DNA of 64,000 nucleotides from Acinetobacter albensis (GCF_900095025.1 NZ_FMBK01000005.1:148322-212321); one strand, 5' to 3'. Shown: positions 21,511 through 28,664, counted from the stretch's first letter. Notes: a model not told the origin generated them from the sequence alone. Made by a program: numbers and translations.

Positions 21511-22113
21511 TTAACGTAATTTTTTTAAAATACACGTTACTACGCCCCAAATAACAAGTTCTTCTTCACTCTGTAAATAAATGTCGGGATATTCTGGATT
21601 TTCTGCTTTTAACCAAACTTTATATTGATGTTGATGCGTTTTCTCTTTCATGAATCGTTTGACAGTAAATTCATTGTTAATCATGGCAAGAACAATATCG
21701 CCATGCTCGGGGGTTAAACTTCGATCAATAATAATTTGGTCATCGATATCAATGCCTGCATTTTTCATAGACAGTGAATTCACGCGTAATATAAATGTAC
21801 TTAATGGATTATGAATCAGATGTTCATTGAGATCGATAAAGTCTTCAGTATAATCTTGAGCAGGCGAGGGGAACCCCGCAGCTACTGACTCGAGTGGATA
21901 GGCAATTTGTAAATGAGTTCGAGCTTCAATTGGTTGAAGTTCAATATTTTTAGAACGGTCGTCTTTGGGAATCGGTTTTAACCACGCTTTTATTTTCACT
22001 ACTTTAGATTCTGGCACACGCATGACGACTGTTTTTTCTTGATAATGCGTTTTCCGGCCAGCATTTTTACGTTTTCCGCCGTGATTAGGAATTTGGTGCA
22101 GTGAGTCTATCAA
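21511..22113 (-). CDS. umuD: UmuDAb-type LexA-like repressor / Pol V UmuD
   Basis: 200 aa, longer than the 139-aa E. coli UmuD because of an N-terminal basic region (GGKRKNAGRKTHYQ) that in Acinetobacter UmuDAb binds DNA. The self-cleavage set is present: Ala79-Gly80 (SVAAGFPSPA), Ser115 (NSLSMKNAG) and Lys152 (FTVKRFM). Known UmuDAb represses error-prone polymerase genes and self-cleaves after RecA activation, replacing LexA for part of the SOS response. An operator lies 13 bp upstream of the start, so it is probably autoregulated. Confidence 0.9.
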   Translation of the reverse strand: MIDSLHQIPNHGGKRKNAGRKTHYQEKTVVMRVPESKVVKIKAWLKPIPKDDRSKNIELQPIEARTHLQIAYPLESVAAGFPSPAQDYTEDFIDLNEHLIHNPLSTFILRVNSLSMKNAGIDIDDQIIIDRSLTPEHGDIVLAMINNEFTVKRFMKEKTHQHQYKVWLKAENPEYPDIYLQSEEELVIWGVVTCILKKLR

Positions 22114-22126
22114 CTTTAGTTTCTTC

Positions 22127-22147
22127 TTGAATATGTAACTTTTTCAA
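22127..22147. promoter_or_regulatory. UmuDAb-type operator upstream of umuD
   Basis: TTGAA, 11 bp, TTCAA. It sits between umuD (start 22113) and the divergent gene at 22238 and could control both. Confidence 0.8.
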
Positions 22148-22237
22148 GATTAGCAGAAGCAGAACAATTTAAAAAGAGGCTTTATATATAAAGAATGTAG
22201 AGTAAAATACCTTATTTATTTTGATTGGTAATAAACA

Positions 22238-22594
22238 ATGACTCAAAAATCTCCTTTAGAAGAATTAATCGCAGAACAAAAATTGCTGTGCGAGGAATAC
22301 GACTCTGCTTATATTCAAGTCCAAGGAGATGATGTCGTAGCCATCGCTGTGGATAGTTTAAACCAAGAACCTATCGTTGGAATTCGTAAAAAACCTGAAA
22401 CTGAAGAAAATGTTGCTTGGTTTATTTATGGCGGTGAATTAGGTGAGGAGCAAGATGTTTTTCAAACCATGACCGTTCGTGAGTTACAGGATATTTTACC
22501 TGAAGTTCTCCCATACTTGGCTTTAGCTGAAGGTTATCGCTTTATGATTGATCGTGAAGATTACGAAGATGTATGGAAGGAAGGGAGTATCTGA
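22238..22594 (+). CDS. acidic hypothetical protein divergent from umuD
   Basis: 118 aa, very acidic (many Glu and Asp), with no membrane segment. It occupies the place where other Acinetobacter carry ddrR divergent from umuDAb, but it is longer than the roughly 84-aa DdrR and I cannot say it is related. Its promoter region contains the UmuDAb operator, so damage induction is plausible. Acidic composition might suit an anti-repressor or DNA-mimic role; that is inference only. Confidence 0.6.
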   Translation: MTQKSPLEELIAEQKLLCEEYDSAYIQVQGDDVVAIAVDSLNQEPIVGIRKKPETEENVAWFIYGGELGEEQDVFQTMTVRELQDILPEVLPYLALAEGYRFMIDREDYEDVWKEGSI

Positions 22595-22749
22595 TTTTAC
22601 TGTTATAGAGTCGTTTTTATTAAAGTTTTTACCTCGTTTTAAAGCTTTAGCGTTATGCATTACATTTCTATATTGATGTATAAATAGACAATAGTCTGCG
22701 CTATTGCTAGAATACAATGAAATAAATCAAGTCGAAAGGGAGTTGTTTT

Positions 22750-23004
22750 ATGACAGCTTATACCATCATGAAAGCAGGTCAGTATGAGGATGACATGATT
22801 CCTAAACTTGCTATGCATGCTTTTCGACATGCTTTTAATAAAGCCTGCTCTGTAGCCACTGTAGTGTATACAAAAGATCTAAGACTCGTACAACGTGACA
22901 CCAATGGGCACGAAAGCATGATCCAAGATTTGTCTCATGCTTACATTGCTGCTGATCATGTACCTAAAGTGTTAAAGCGCCATAAAAAAGAGGCTGTTGT
23001 ATAA
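22750..23004 (+). CDS. candidate antitoxin partner of the zeta-like kinase
   Basis: 84 aa, basic C-terminus (VLKRHKKE), unknown family. It has a GAAAGGGAG ribosome-binding site and ends 4 bp before the ATG of a zeta-toxin-like kinase gene, so the two are co-transcribed. A small protein directly before a zeta-fold kinase is the usual toxin-antitoxin layout. Position is the only evidence for the antitoxin role. Confidence 0.55.
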   Translation: MTAYTIMKAGQYEDDMIPKLAMHAFRHAFNKACSVATVVYTKDLRLVQRDTNGHESMIQDLSHAYIAADHVPKVLKRHKKEAVV

Positions 23005-23008
23005 TTTA

Positions 23009-23761
23009 ATGCCTCAACCTAGAATTAGAATGTTTGCTGGTCCAAATGGATCGGGGAAAAGCACAATTAAAGAATATCTATTGCCCCATCATATTGGGGC
23101 TTATTTAAATGCAGATGAGCTCGAACAGAATTTAAGTGCCACGCATCAATTAGATTTAATGATCTATCATCCCGCTTTAAAAGCACAAAATTTAATCCAT
23201 TTTTTAAACCAAAAAAAACGGCCTCAAGCTGGGAAATTGCTACCTTTGCTTAAATTACAGCCCTCAATATTAGAAGATGGTCAAATACGGTTTGACCTTT
23301 CAGAAATTGACTCTTATTTGTGTGGCCGTATTATTGATTATATTCGTTTGGAGTTTTTACGTTTAAAGATTAGTTTTACTTTTGAAACAGTCATGTCACA
23401 TATTTCCAAAGTTGAATTTTTACAAGAAGCAAAACGTCAAGGTTTTAAAACCTATTTATATTATGTCTCGACTGTCGATCCGATTATTAATATTGCGCGT
23501 GTTCAATATCGAGTGAGAATGGGAGGGCATGCTGTACCAGAACAAAAAATTGTTGAGCGTTACTATCGAAGTATAAATTTACTGATGCAGGCAGTTGATG
23601 CAAGCGACCGAACATATTTATTCGATAATTCTTCAAATGGTGAAAATGCAGCCTTCCTTGCAGAAATTCAATCGGCAGAAATCCTTAAAATAAATCCTGA
23701 TGTGCAGCAGCTTCCATGGTGGTTTGCAGAAAAGGTACTTAAGGATTTTACAGCAGAATAA
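23009..23761 (+). CDS. zeta-toxin-like P-loop kinase
   Basis: 250 aa with Walker A FAGPNGSGKSTIK at residues 9-21, then NADELEQNL and SFTFETVMSH, the series seen in zeta-toxin family proteins. Classical zeta toxins phosphorylate UDP-N-acetylglucosamine and poison cell-wall synthesis. The middle (residues about 70-110) is longer than in minimal members. ATG at 23009 is used; a TTG at 22997, closer to the AGAGG sequence, is an alternative that would overlap the upstream gene by 8 nt. Confidence 0.75.
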   Translation: MPQPRIRMFAGPNGSGKSTIKEYLLPHHIGAYLNADELEQNLSATHQLDLMIYHPALKAQNLIHFLNQKKRPQAGKLLPLLKLQPSILEDGQIRFDLSEIDSYLCGRIIDYIRLEFLRLKISFTFETVMSHISKVEFLQEAKRQGFKTYLYYVSTVDPIINIARVQYRVRMGGHAVPEQKIVERYYRSINLLMQAVDASDRTYLFDNSSNGENAAFLAEIQSAEILKINPDVQQLPWWFAEKVLKDFTAE

Positions 23762-23935
23762 AGTTATTCAGCTTTTTGTGGCTGGGTTTTGAGTTTTATT
23801 ATTTGAGTTCAAAATAGGTTATGGGTTTGAGTACCCTGAGCTTGGTTAAAATAAAAGTGTATAAATAGAAAAATAATCACAATAGCATCACTTTAATGAT
23901 GGGTGATCAACTTTCAAAATATAAGGAATTTTAGA

Positions 23936-24811
23936 ATGCAAAATCCGAAAATACAGCATTTTTTTGATGAGCACACCAATACCTTTAGTTATGTCATATC
24001 TGATGTGATAAGCAAGCGCTGCGCAATTATTGATAGTGTTTTAAATTATGATGCGCCGTCAGCGACAAGCTCTACAATTCAAGCAGATTTAATCATTCAA
24101 TATATTCATGAAAATAGCCTAAGCGTAGAGTGGATTTTAGAAACACATGTTCATGCAGATCATTTAACTGCTTCACAGTATTTAAAAAAAGAATTAGGTG
24201 GAAAAATTGCAATGAGTCAAAAAATTGCAATTGTACAAGAAACATTTAATAAAATTTATAATATGAATATTCATAGTACCGCTGACAATCAGATATTTGA
24301 TTATCTTTTTGAAGACTACGAACAGTTTCATATTGGCCAATTAAATGCATACAATATCCCAACGCCAGGGCATACACCTGCATGCATCAGCTATGTGATA
24401 GAAAACTGTGTATTCGTCGGTGATACTTTATTTATGCCCGACTATGGTACAGCTCGGTGTGATTTTCCTAAGGGGAGTGCATCTGAGCTTTATGATTCGA
24501 TTAAGCGTTTATATGAATTAGATGAAAATATGCGTGTTTTGCTGTGCCATGATTATTTACCTGAAAACAGGGATGAATATTGCTGTGAAAGCAGTATTTA
24601 TGAGCAAAAAAATAAAAATATTCATTTAAATCGCAACACCACTAAAACAGAATTTATTGAGATGCGTAACCGCCGTGATGCCACGCTTTCTATGCCTAAA
24701 CTTATTTTACCTGCGATTCAGATTAATATGAATGCAGGTAAATTTCCGGCACTAGAATCCAATGGAATTCGATATTTAAAATTACCTTTTAATTATTTTA
24801 AGCAAATGTGA
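23936..24811 (+). CDS. MBL-fold hydrolase, ETHE1/Blh-like (probable persulfide dioxygenase)
   Basis: 291 aa. Metal ligands are visible as His71, His73, Asp75, His76 (THVHADHLTAS), His146 (GHTPACIS), Asp163 (VGDTLFMPDYG) and His205 (CHDY). The DYGTARCDFPKGSA segment after the Asp is the signature of the Blh/ETHE1 branch, which oxidises glutathione persulfide to sulfite in sulfide detoxification. The start at 23936 follows AAGGAA. No ArsR-type regulator or rhodanese gene is adjacent. Confidence 0.8.
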   Translation: MQNPKIQHFFDEHTNTFSYVISDVISKRCAIIDSVLNYDAPSATSSTIQADLIIQYIHENSLSVEWILETHVHADHLTASQYLKKELGGKIAMSQKIAIVQETFNKIYNMNIHSTADNQIFDYLFEDYEQFHIGQLNAYNIPTPGHTPACISYVIENCVFVGDTLFMPDYGTARCDFPKGSASELYDSIKRLYELDENMRVLLCHDYLPENRDEYCCESSIYEQKNKNIHLNRNTTKTEFIEMRNRRDATLSMPKLILPAIQINMNAGKFPALESNGIRYLKLPFNYFKQM

Positions 24812-24942
24812 GATGTTTCTAAATAAATACTATTTTTGTGGGAACCAATATTATCCACTAGATTCTAAATCAAAATAGCCTAAGCGTTTTTTTTGTATAA
24901 TAAAAGGCAATTGATTAAATTTCTAATATAACTAAAATTAAA

Positions 24943-24987
24943 GTAATCTAAAAAAGTAATCTAAAAAAGTAATCTAAAAAAGTAATC
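24943..24987. repeat. 13-bp tandem repeat, about four copies, just before a start codon
   Basis: The unit GTAATCTAAAAAA recurs with starts at 24943, 24956, 24969 and 24982; the last copy is cut short. The array ends about 6 bp before the ATG of the YbfF-like gene. The copies are near-identical. Confidence 0.85.
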
Positions 24988-24993
24988 AAAGCT

Positions 24994-25761
24994 ATGATTT
25001 TAAATCACGAAATTAATCAAAACAAACATGCCAAAGAAAAAATACCTCTTGTTTTTATTCATGGTCTTTTTGGTAGTTTAAGTAATTTAGGAATGATTGC
25101 ACGTAAATTCTATAAATCACATGTTGTCATTCAAATTGATGTAAGAAATCATGGGTATTCACCAAGATCTTCAGAAATGGACTATCTGGTAATGGCACAA
25201 GATATTTTAGATACCTTGGATTTACTTGAAATTGAAAAATTTTCTGTAATAGGGCATTCAATGGGCGGGAAAATTGCTATGCAGCTAACTGCTCAAGCCA
25301 GTGAACGTGTTGAACAAATAGTTGTTTTAGATATAGCACCGATTGCTTATACGGAAAATCACCATGATCAGGTTTTTAAAGCTTTATTTGCGGTACAAGA
25401 TGCAAAAATTGAAACGCGTTTAGACGCCACTAAAATTATGCGTGAATACTTAGATGAAGAAATGGTCATACAGTTTTTGATGAAATCATTTCATAAAGGC
25501 CAATGGTTATTTAATGTAGAGGAATTATTTCATCATTATACTGATATTTTAGGATGGCATAATATCCAGATATGCCATAAAGAAATACTTTTTATTCGCG
25601 GTGGTGATTCTAGTTATATGAGTCAAGATCAACATTTTCAAGCAGTTATGCATCAATTTTCTAATGCTCAAATTAAAGTGATTGAAAATGCAGGACACTG
25701 GTTACATGCAGAAAAACCACAACAAGTTATTGATGAAATTAGCAGGTATATGGAAGTTTGA
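24994..25761 (+). CDS. YbfF-type esterase (alpha/beta hydrolase)
   Basis: 255 aa, matching E. coli YbfF in length. The N-terminal FIHGLFGSLSNLG forms the oxyanion region, the nucleophile is Ser89 (IGHSMGGKIAM), and His235 (AGHWLHAEKP) completes the triad. YbfF proteins hydrolyse short acyl esters and acyl-CoA. The 13-bp tandem repeat immediately upstream occupies the 5' leader, so copy-number changes could alter promoter spacing or translation. There is only a weak ribosome-binding site (AAAGT). Confidence 0.8.
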   Translation: MILNHEINQNKHAKEKIPLVFIHGLFGSLSNLGMIARKFYKSHVVIQIDVRNHGYSPRSSEMDYLVMAQDILDTLDLLEIEKFSVIGHSMGGKIAMQLTAQASERVEQIVVLDIAPIAYTENHHDQVFKALFAVQDAKIETRLDATKIMREYLDEEMVIQFLMKSFHKGQWLFNVEELFHHYTDILGWHNIQICHKEILFIRGGDSSYMSQDQHFQAVMHQFSNAQIKVIENAGHWLHAEKPQQVIDEISRYMEV

Positions 25762-25779
25762 GATGTAGGTCTATAACAA

Positions 25780-25978
25780 ATGGTTCCGTGTTTATTACCA
25801 GTCAAATTTCATGAAGATCATTTCTATCTATTTGAAGCATATAGAGGTTTTATAGGTCGTGTTGTTGCGGTTCAGGTTTTAATGTCTACATGGATCGTAA
25901 TATTTATTATAAAACGGCTGGAAACGGTCAACCAATGGACTTAATAGATAAACCACCAACATTGGAAAAACCTGTGTA
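25780..25978 (+). pseudogene. decayed small gene at the left edge of the phage region
   Basis: A 54-codon frame from ATG 25780 (with FHEDHFYLFEAYRGFIGR) is continued in another frame by CCGSGFNVYMDRNIYYKTAG and PMDLIDKPPTLEKPV up to a stop at 25978. Both blocks have protein-like composition and join at one frameshift near 25865. The family is not recognised. It ends 22 bp before the first dif-like site. Confidence 0.4.
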
Positions 25979-26000
25979 GTATAAAAGACTTAATTATACC

Positions 26001-26139
26001 ATTGCGTATAATGTCGCATTATGTTATTTGCCCTAGTCGTTGATAAAAAAGCCCAGTTTATACTGGGTTTTTTGTCAATGATGCGACCATTTTCAACGCA
26101 CGAGCAGGGCATTTAACATCAATGTCGATTATACGAAAT
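26001..26139. other. forked att-like structure 1: two inverted dif-like sites
   Basis: A forward site begins at 26001 (XerC-type arm ATTGCGTATAA, then a TTATGTTATTT arm at 26019-26029). An inverted site lies at 26111-26139 (ATTTAACATCA ... TTATACGAAAT). The 80 bp between begins GCCCTAGTCG, ends AGCAGGGC and contains a central terminator-like hairpin, so single-stranded DNA could fold to pair the two sites. This is the layout of attP in CTX-type filamentous phages that use host XerC/XerD. Both sites have a 7-bp centre instead of 6, so they may be inactive. Confidence 0.6.
26045..26073. terminator. hairpin with A and T tracts inside att structure 1
   Basis: AAAAAAGCCCAGT and ACTGGGTTTTTT with a TTAT loop; a bidirectional terminator by appearance. 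Confidence 0.65.
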
Positions 26140-26145
26140 CGAGTC

Positions 26146-26208
26146 TGTGGGGCGGGGCGCGTCCGTCGCTGAGGGCTCGCAAGCGATCGGCGTTGACACG
26201 ATCCCACA
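26146..26208. other. GC-rich hairpin, candidate phage origin or packaging signal
   Basis: A 63-nt block bounded by TGTGGG and CCCACA with inner complementary parts (GTCGCT with AGCGAT). It is strongly GC-rich inside very AT-rich DNA. Filamentous phage intergenic regions carry such hairpins for replication and packaging. Confidence 0.5.
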
Positions 26209-26244
26209 ACTAGATATTTGTTTATATTTTCAACGTTTTTGAGG

Positions 26245-26272
26245 AGGCACACTACTGTCTAATAGTGTGCCT
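26245..26272. other. perfect 10-bp hairpin
   Basis: AGGCACACTA and TAGTGTGCCT around an 8-nt loop, adjacent to the GC-rich hairpin. Together they resemble a filamentous phage intergenic region. Confidence 0.6.
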
Positions 26273-26375
26273 GACTGCGGAAAGTTTTTCCAATTTTGCT
26301 CTATGAGCTATATATAACGGAGTTTTCAGAGTTATTGATAATGTTTCGGATTAAACCCCGTTTTTTCCTCAATTT

Positions 26376-26579
26376 TTATTTTTTTGTTTCTACTTTTACT
26401 ATTCCATCTCGATTAACTTCAATTATTCCATCTAGTAAAGTTTGTTTAATAATTTCATGGAATATTTCTGTATCTCTTAATGGTTTTTTACCTGCTTTTA
26501 CTAAGTCTCTATTCAATTTCAAAGCCACTTCATTTAGGGCTTGCTCTTCTTCATCAGTAAATCGAAATGTCTTAGCCAT
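26376..26579 (-). CDS. ribbon-helix-helix type regulator
   Basis: 67 aa. The start KTFRFTDEEEQALNEVALKL followed by a second helix (DTEIFHEIIKQTLLDG) fits a ribbon-helix-helix DNA-binding fold; it is a remote relative of the product at 28374. Likely a phage repressor or an antitoxin. A 7-bp inverted repeat, AAATCAC...GTGATTT, lies about 17 bp upstream of the start and could be its operator. It is divergent from the truncated replication gene. Confidence 0.6.
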   Translation of the reverse strand: MAKTFRFTDEEEQALNEVALKLNRDLVKAGKKPLRDTEIFHEIIKQTLLDGIIEVNRDGIVKVETKK

Positions 26580-26595
26580 TACATCATCCTTTTAA

Positions 26596-26627
26596 AATCA
26601 CTAGATTCTAAATGAATTTGTGATTTA
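26596..26627. promoter_or_regulatory. inverted repeat between RHH gene and rep remnant
   Basis: AAATCAC and GTGATTT enclose the sequence TAGATTCTA. The motif CTAGATTCTA also occurs near 24858, 55099 and 56042, suggesting a shared binding site in related remnants. Confidence 0.4.
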
Positions 26628-26667
26628 TGCTTTTCTTCATATTTATTTCAGTTAATTAAACTGCAAG

Positions 26668-27132
26668 TTGAACAGCCAGAATTATTGCTACATCAGTAAA
26701 GTCACTCGCTGCCTCTGGCACGTAGCTTTTGACCCAATCTTAGAGGCAATGAAGGGTAAATATATGAATTTTTCATCAGATGGAGAAATCTTAGATTTAC
26801 TCAAATCTAAGTTAGTCACTTATACCAAGACAAATAAACCAAGCTATACCAAAGCAAATAATGCTTTTAAATTCTATTCCTTGATGCGCCAAGTTGGCTT
26901 TCAAGCAACTAAAAAGTTGTACAGCGAACCCCAGTTTTATAAATGTCTAAATGCTCTTTTAGACTGTGAAATTAGCAAATCACACCTACAAAATCTCAAT
27001 AAAAATCCGAACGGTAAAGTAATCCCATTTGTTCGAATGTTCGAACTCAAAATGTGCGATCAGATGCCATCTGACTATCAAATTCCAGTTTCACAATACA
27101 GTCCAAAATCGGGCTTATATCTAGTGGCTTAA
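26668..27132 (+). pseudogene. filamentous phage replication initiator, C-terminal part
   Basis: 154 codons from a TTG. The sequence LLKSKLVTYTKTNKPSYTKA, FYSLMRQVG, SEPQFYKCLNALLDC and ISKSHLQNLNKN fits the C-terminal half of the phage/plasmid replication protein II/X family, which nicks the double-stranded phage origin. The N-terminal nuclease part is missing; the frame has a stop just upstream. It is followed by a probable ssDNA-binding protein gene, the usual inovirus neighbour. Non-functional on its own. Confidence 0.65.
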
Positions 27133-27166
27133 TAAAATAGCCTAAGTTACCAATGAGGTTTTAACC

Positions 27167-27463
27167 ATGCAAGTTCAATTTAATACTCGTACCATTTTAC
27201 CGTCTGTTTACCGTTCAGAGAAAGACGGGGTCGAAAAGGTCTATTTGTCTACAACCGTGTTTTCACCGCAACGCTACAACTTAACGCCAGCAGCTGGAGT
27301 TATGCCAGTCGAACAGATTCAAGCTGTATTAGCAGAATGCGCAGACAACGCACAGGAAGTAGAAATTCAATTTGTAGAGTCACAAACCAAGTTTGGCGCA
27401 CAGATGCAGATATTTAGTGTTAAGCCATTACCTAAGAAAAACCCAACTGATTCAAAGCCTTAA
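27167..27463 (+). CDS. probable phage ssDNA-binding protein (gpV-like)
   Basis: 98 aa, beta-rich, with a Pro/Lys tail. Size, beta content and position directly after a replication protein match the gene V-type single-stranded DNA-binding proteins of filamentous phages, which coat the plus strand before packaging. I rely mainly on context; motifs of this family are weak. Its stop codon lies inside the 26-bp sequence that leads into the dif site and is repeated at 25989-26014. Confidence 0.6.
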   Translation: MQVQFNTRTILPSVYRSEKDGVEKVYLSTTVFSPQRYNLTPAAGVMPVEQIQAVLAECADNAQEVEIQFVESQTKFGAQMQIFSVKPLPKKNPTDSKP

Positions 27464-27470
27464 TTATACC

Positions 27471-27498
27471 ATTGCGTATAATGTATATTATGTTAAAT
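27471..27498. other. dif: dif site (XerC/XerD recombination site)
   Basis: XerC arm ATTGCGTATAA, spacer TGTATA and XerD arm TTATGTTAAAT. Spacer and XerD arm are identical to the E. coli dif site, and the XerC arm differs at four of eleven positions. It is either the chromosomal dif or the dif copy made by phage integration. Confidence 0.85.
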
Positions 27499-27620
27499 AG
27501 AATATCAAAGACTGTAGCCTACACAACCTAAGTTGTTGCCATAGCTCGGCATCGTAAATCTTTAAAATTGTATTCACGATGCCGAGTATTCTAAATAACA
27601 TAATATACGTTATGCCGAAA
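27471..27620. other. forked att-like structure 2
   Basis: The dif site at 27471-27498 faces an inverted dif-like site at 27593-27620 (AAATAACATAA, TATACG, TTATGCCGAAA). The 94-bp loop contains AGAATA/TATTCT next to the sites and an 11-bp perfect stem CTCGGCATCGT (27545-27555) with ACGATGCCGAG (27576-27586). As single-stranded DNA it folds so that the two dif-like sites pair, as in the CTX phage attP. Confidence 0.75.
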
Positions 27621-27757
27621 TCTGACGCGCTATGTGGTGATCTAACCGAATAAACAATATTTTTAACTTTGTGATTTCTTCATCATGATCTAAATCTGAT
27701 TCTTGCATTTGCACAAGCACGCTCTCCAGTAGATCACGCATATAGATAAAATCATCT
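27492..27757. repeat. 266-bp repeat copy A (other copy 55120-55385)
   Basis: Near-identical to 55120-55385 with no indels and about ten mismatches. It spans the XerD half of dif, the stem, the inverted dif-like site and the C-terminal two thirds of the 71-aa gene. Confidence 0.9.
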
Positions 27758-27825
27758 CTGGTTAAAACGCCTTTCTTTCTGTCATAGCTTACAGATTTAT
27801 ACAGATGTCTATTTTGAATCATCAA
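27610..27825 (-). CDS. phage-element small protein, 71 aa
   Basis: Charged, helical product with an acidic middle (ESDLDHDEEITKLK). The stop codon lies within the inverted dif-like site, so the gene ends exactly at the att region. A truncated second copy lies at 55238-55385. It is the last gene of a four-gene minus-strand operon. Function unknown. Confidence 0.6.
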   Translation of the reverse strand: MMIQNRHLYKSVSYDRKKGVLTRDDFIYMRDLLESVLVQMQESDLDHDEEITKLKILFIRLDHHIARQISA

Positions 27826-27952
27826 TCTTTACCGGCATCTTATTAATGGGGGTATTTAATTCCAACCCCCACTGTAAACTCGGTGTTTTTGACTTTTCGA
27901 AAGTCTCACCGAAGAAAGATTCATTGAGCGACCAAACTGGATTCTTTTTCAT
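27809..27952 (-). CDS. phage-element small protein, 47 aa
   Basis: ATG at 27952 gives 47 residues (starting MKKNPVWSLNESFFGETFEK). It starts 2 bp after the stop of the preceding 32-aa gene and overlaps the next gene by 17 bp. Unknown family. The compact spacing is the best evidence that it is coding. Confidence 0.5.
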   Translation of the reverse strand: MKKNPVWSLNESFFGETFEKSKTPSLQWGLELNTPINKMPVKIDDSK

Positions 27953-27954
27953 GA

Positions 27955-28053
27955 TCAAAGCACCCCAACTAAATCAAGAAAAAAGGCAGCTGCAATAAAA
28001 GCCATTGCAAAAGAGCAAATCGCAAAATATATGTTGAAGCGATCCAATTTCAT
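27955..28053 (-). CDS. 32-aa single-helix membrane peptide
   Basis: ATG at 28053 overlaps the stop of the preceding gene as ATGA. The product is one hydrophobic helix (IYFAICSFAMAFIAAAFF) with a short charged start. Inovirus minor coat proteins are of this size and type, but a tiny inner-membrane protein is equally possible. Confidence 0.5.
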   Translation of the reverse strand: MKLDRFNIYFAICSFAMAFIAAAFFLDLVGVL

Positions 28054-28271
28054 TCATCTATCCCTAAATCACGCATGTGATCATTTTCTTGTTTTACAGC
28101 ATCGCAATATTCAGAAACTAAAGCGGACTTATAGCCCCACTCGTTCATACACATTTCAATATGGAAAAGAACCTTTTCAGATTCAAAAGCAGGATTGCCC
28201 CCAACGATCAATTGACACGCCTTGTCAAAGATGATTTTGGAAACGATTTCGAAAGCTAGTTCTTTTTCCAT
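28050..28271 (-). CDS. phage-element early protein, 73 aa
   Basis: Helical, acidic product, unknown family. It is first in the minus-strand operon and divergent from the ribbon-helix-helix gene at 28374. The inverted repeat ATTTGTAATTT overlaps its start codon, so repression by the neighbouring regulator would block this operon. Confidence 0.6.
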   Translation of the reverse strand: MEKELAFEIVSKIIFDKACQLIVGGNPAFESEKVLFHIEMCMNEWGYKSALVSEYCDAVKQENDHMRDLGIDE

Positions 28272-28357
28272 TTGTAATTTGTCACAAGTTACATTTAACG
28301 AGAAAATAACATGTTAGATGTTGTGAAACAATATGTAATACGATATAAATTACAAAT
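28270..28357. promoter_or_regulatory. divergent control region with 11-bp inverted repeat
   Basis: ATTTGTAATTT (28270-28280) and AAATTACAAAT (28347-28357) are perfect complements flanking the divergent promoters. One arm covers the start codon of the left gene and the other lies 17 bp before the right gene. A looped repressor switch is plausible. Confidence 0.55.
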
Positions 28358-28373
28358 CACATAGAGAACGATT

Positions 28374-28565
28374 ATGTCCACTACAGTTAGACTTAGAGAT
28401 GAAGAGGAAGAAATGCTTCAAGAATTGACTTTAAATATGATGATTGAAACCAAACTTAGGATTAAAGAATCAGATGTACTTCATACACTTATAAGAAAAC
28501 ACCTTAAAGATATAAAAACATCTGATGTAATGAAATACAGAGAAGAAGTTCTTAAAAAAGATTAA
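28374..28565 (+). CDS. ribbon-helix-helix type regulator
   Basis: 63 aa. The start TTVRLRDEEEEMLQELTLNM and second helix (ESDVLHTLIRKHLKD) give the same fold as the product at 26376-26579. It is divergent from a compact operon with inverted repeats between, as for a phage immunity repressor. It has an AGAGAACG ribosome-binding region. Confidence 0.65.
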   Translation: MSTTVRLRDEEEEMLQELTLNMMIETKLRIKESDVLHTLIRKHLKDIKTSDVMKYREEVLKKD

Positions 28566-28635
28566 TTATCTATGTTGATCCTGATTATTAGAATTATAAA
28601 AAGGGCCATTTATAGGCCCTTCTCTTTTGCGCTTG

Positions 28636-28664
28636 ATGTCGCATAACGTAATTTTATGTTAAAT
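28636..28664. other. dif-like site 3
   Basis: XerC-like arm ATGTCGCATAA and exact XerD arm TTATGTTAAAT, separated by 7 bp (CGTAATT) and not 6. It marks the right boundary of the phage-derived segment and may be the original or a damaged dif copy. Confidence 0.65.

Noticed and set aside
24943..24993. 13-bp repeats as replication-initiator iterons
   Set aside because: No replication gene is adjacent, the copies are few and AT-rich, and they sit in a coding leader.
26296..26595. 99-codon plus-strand open frame
   Set aside because: Antisense to the ribbon-helix-helix gene, which has the coherent fold and operator.
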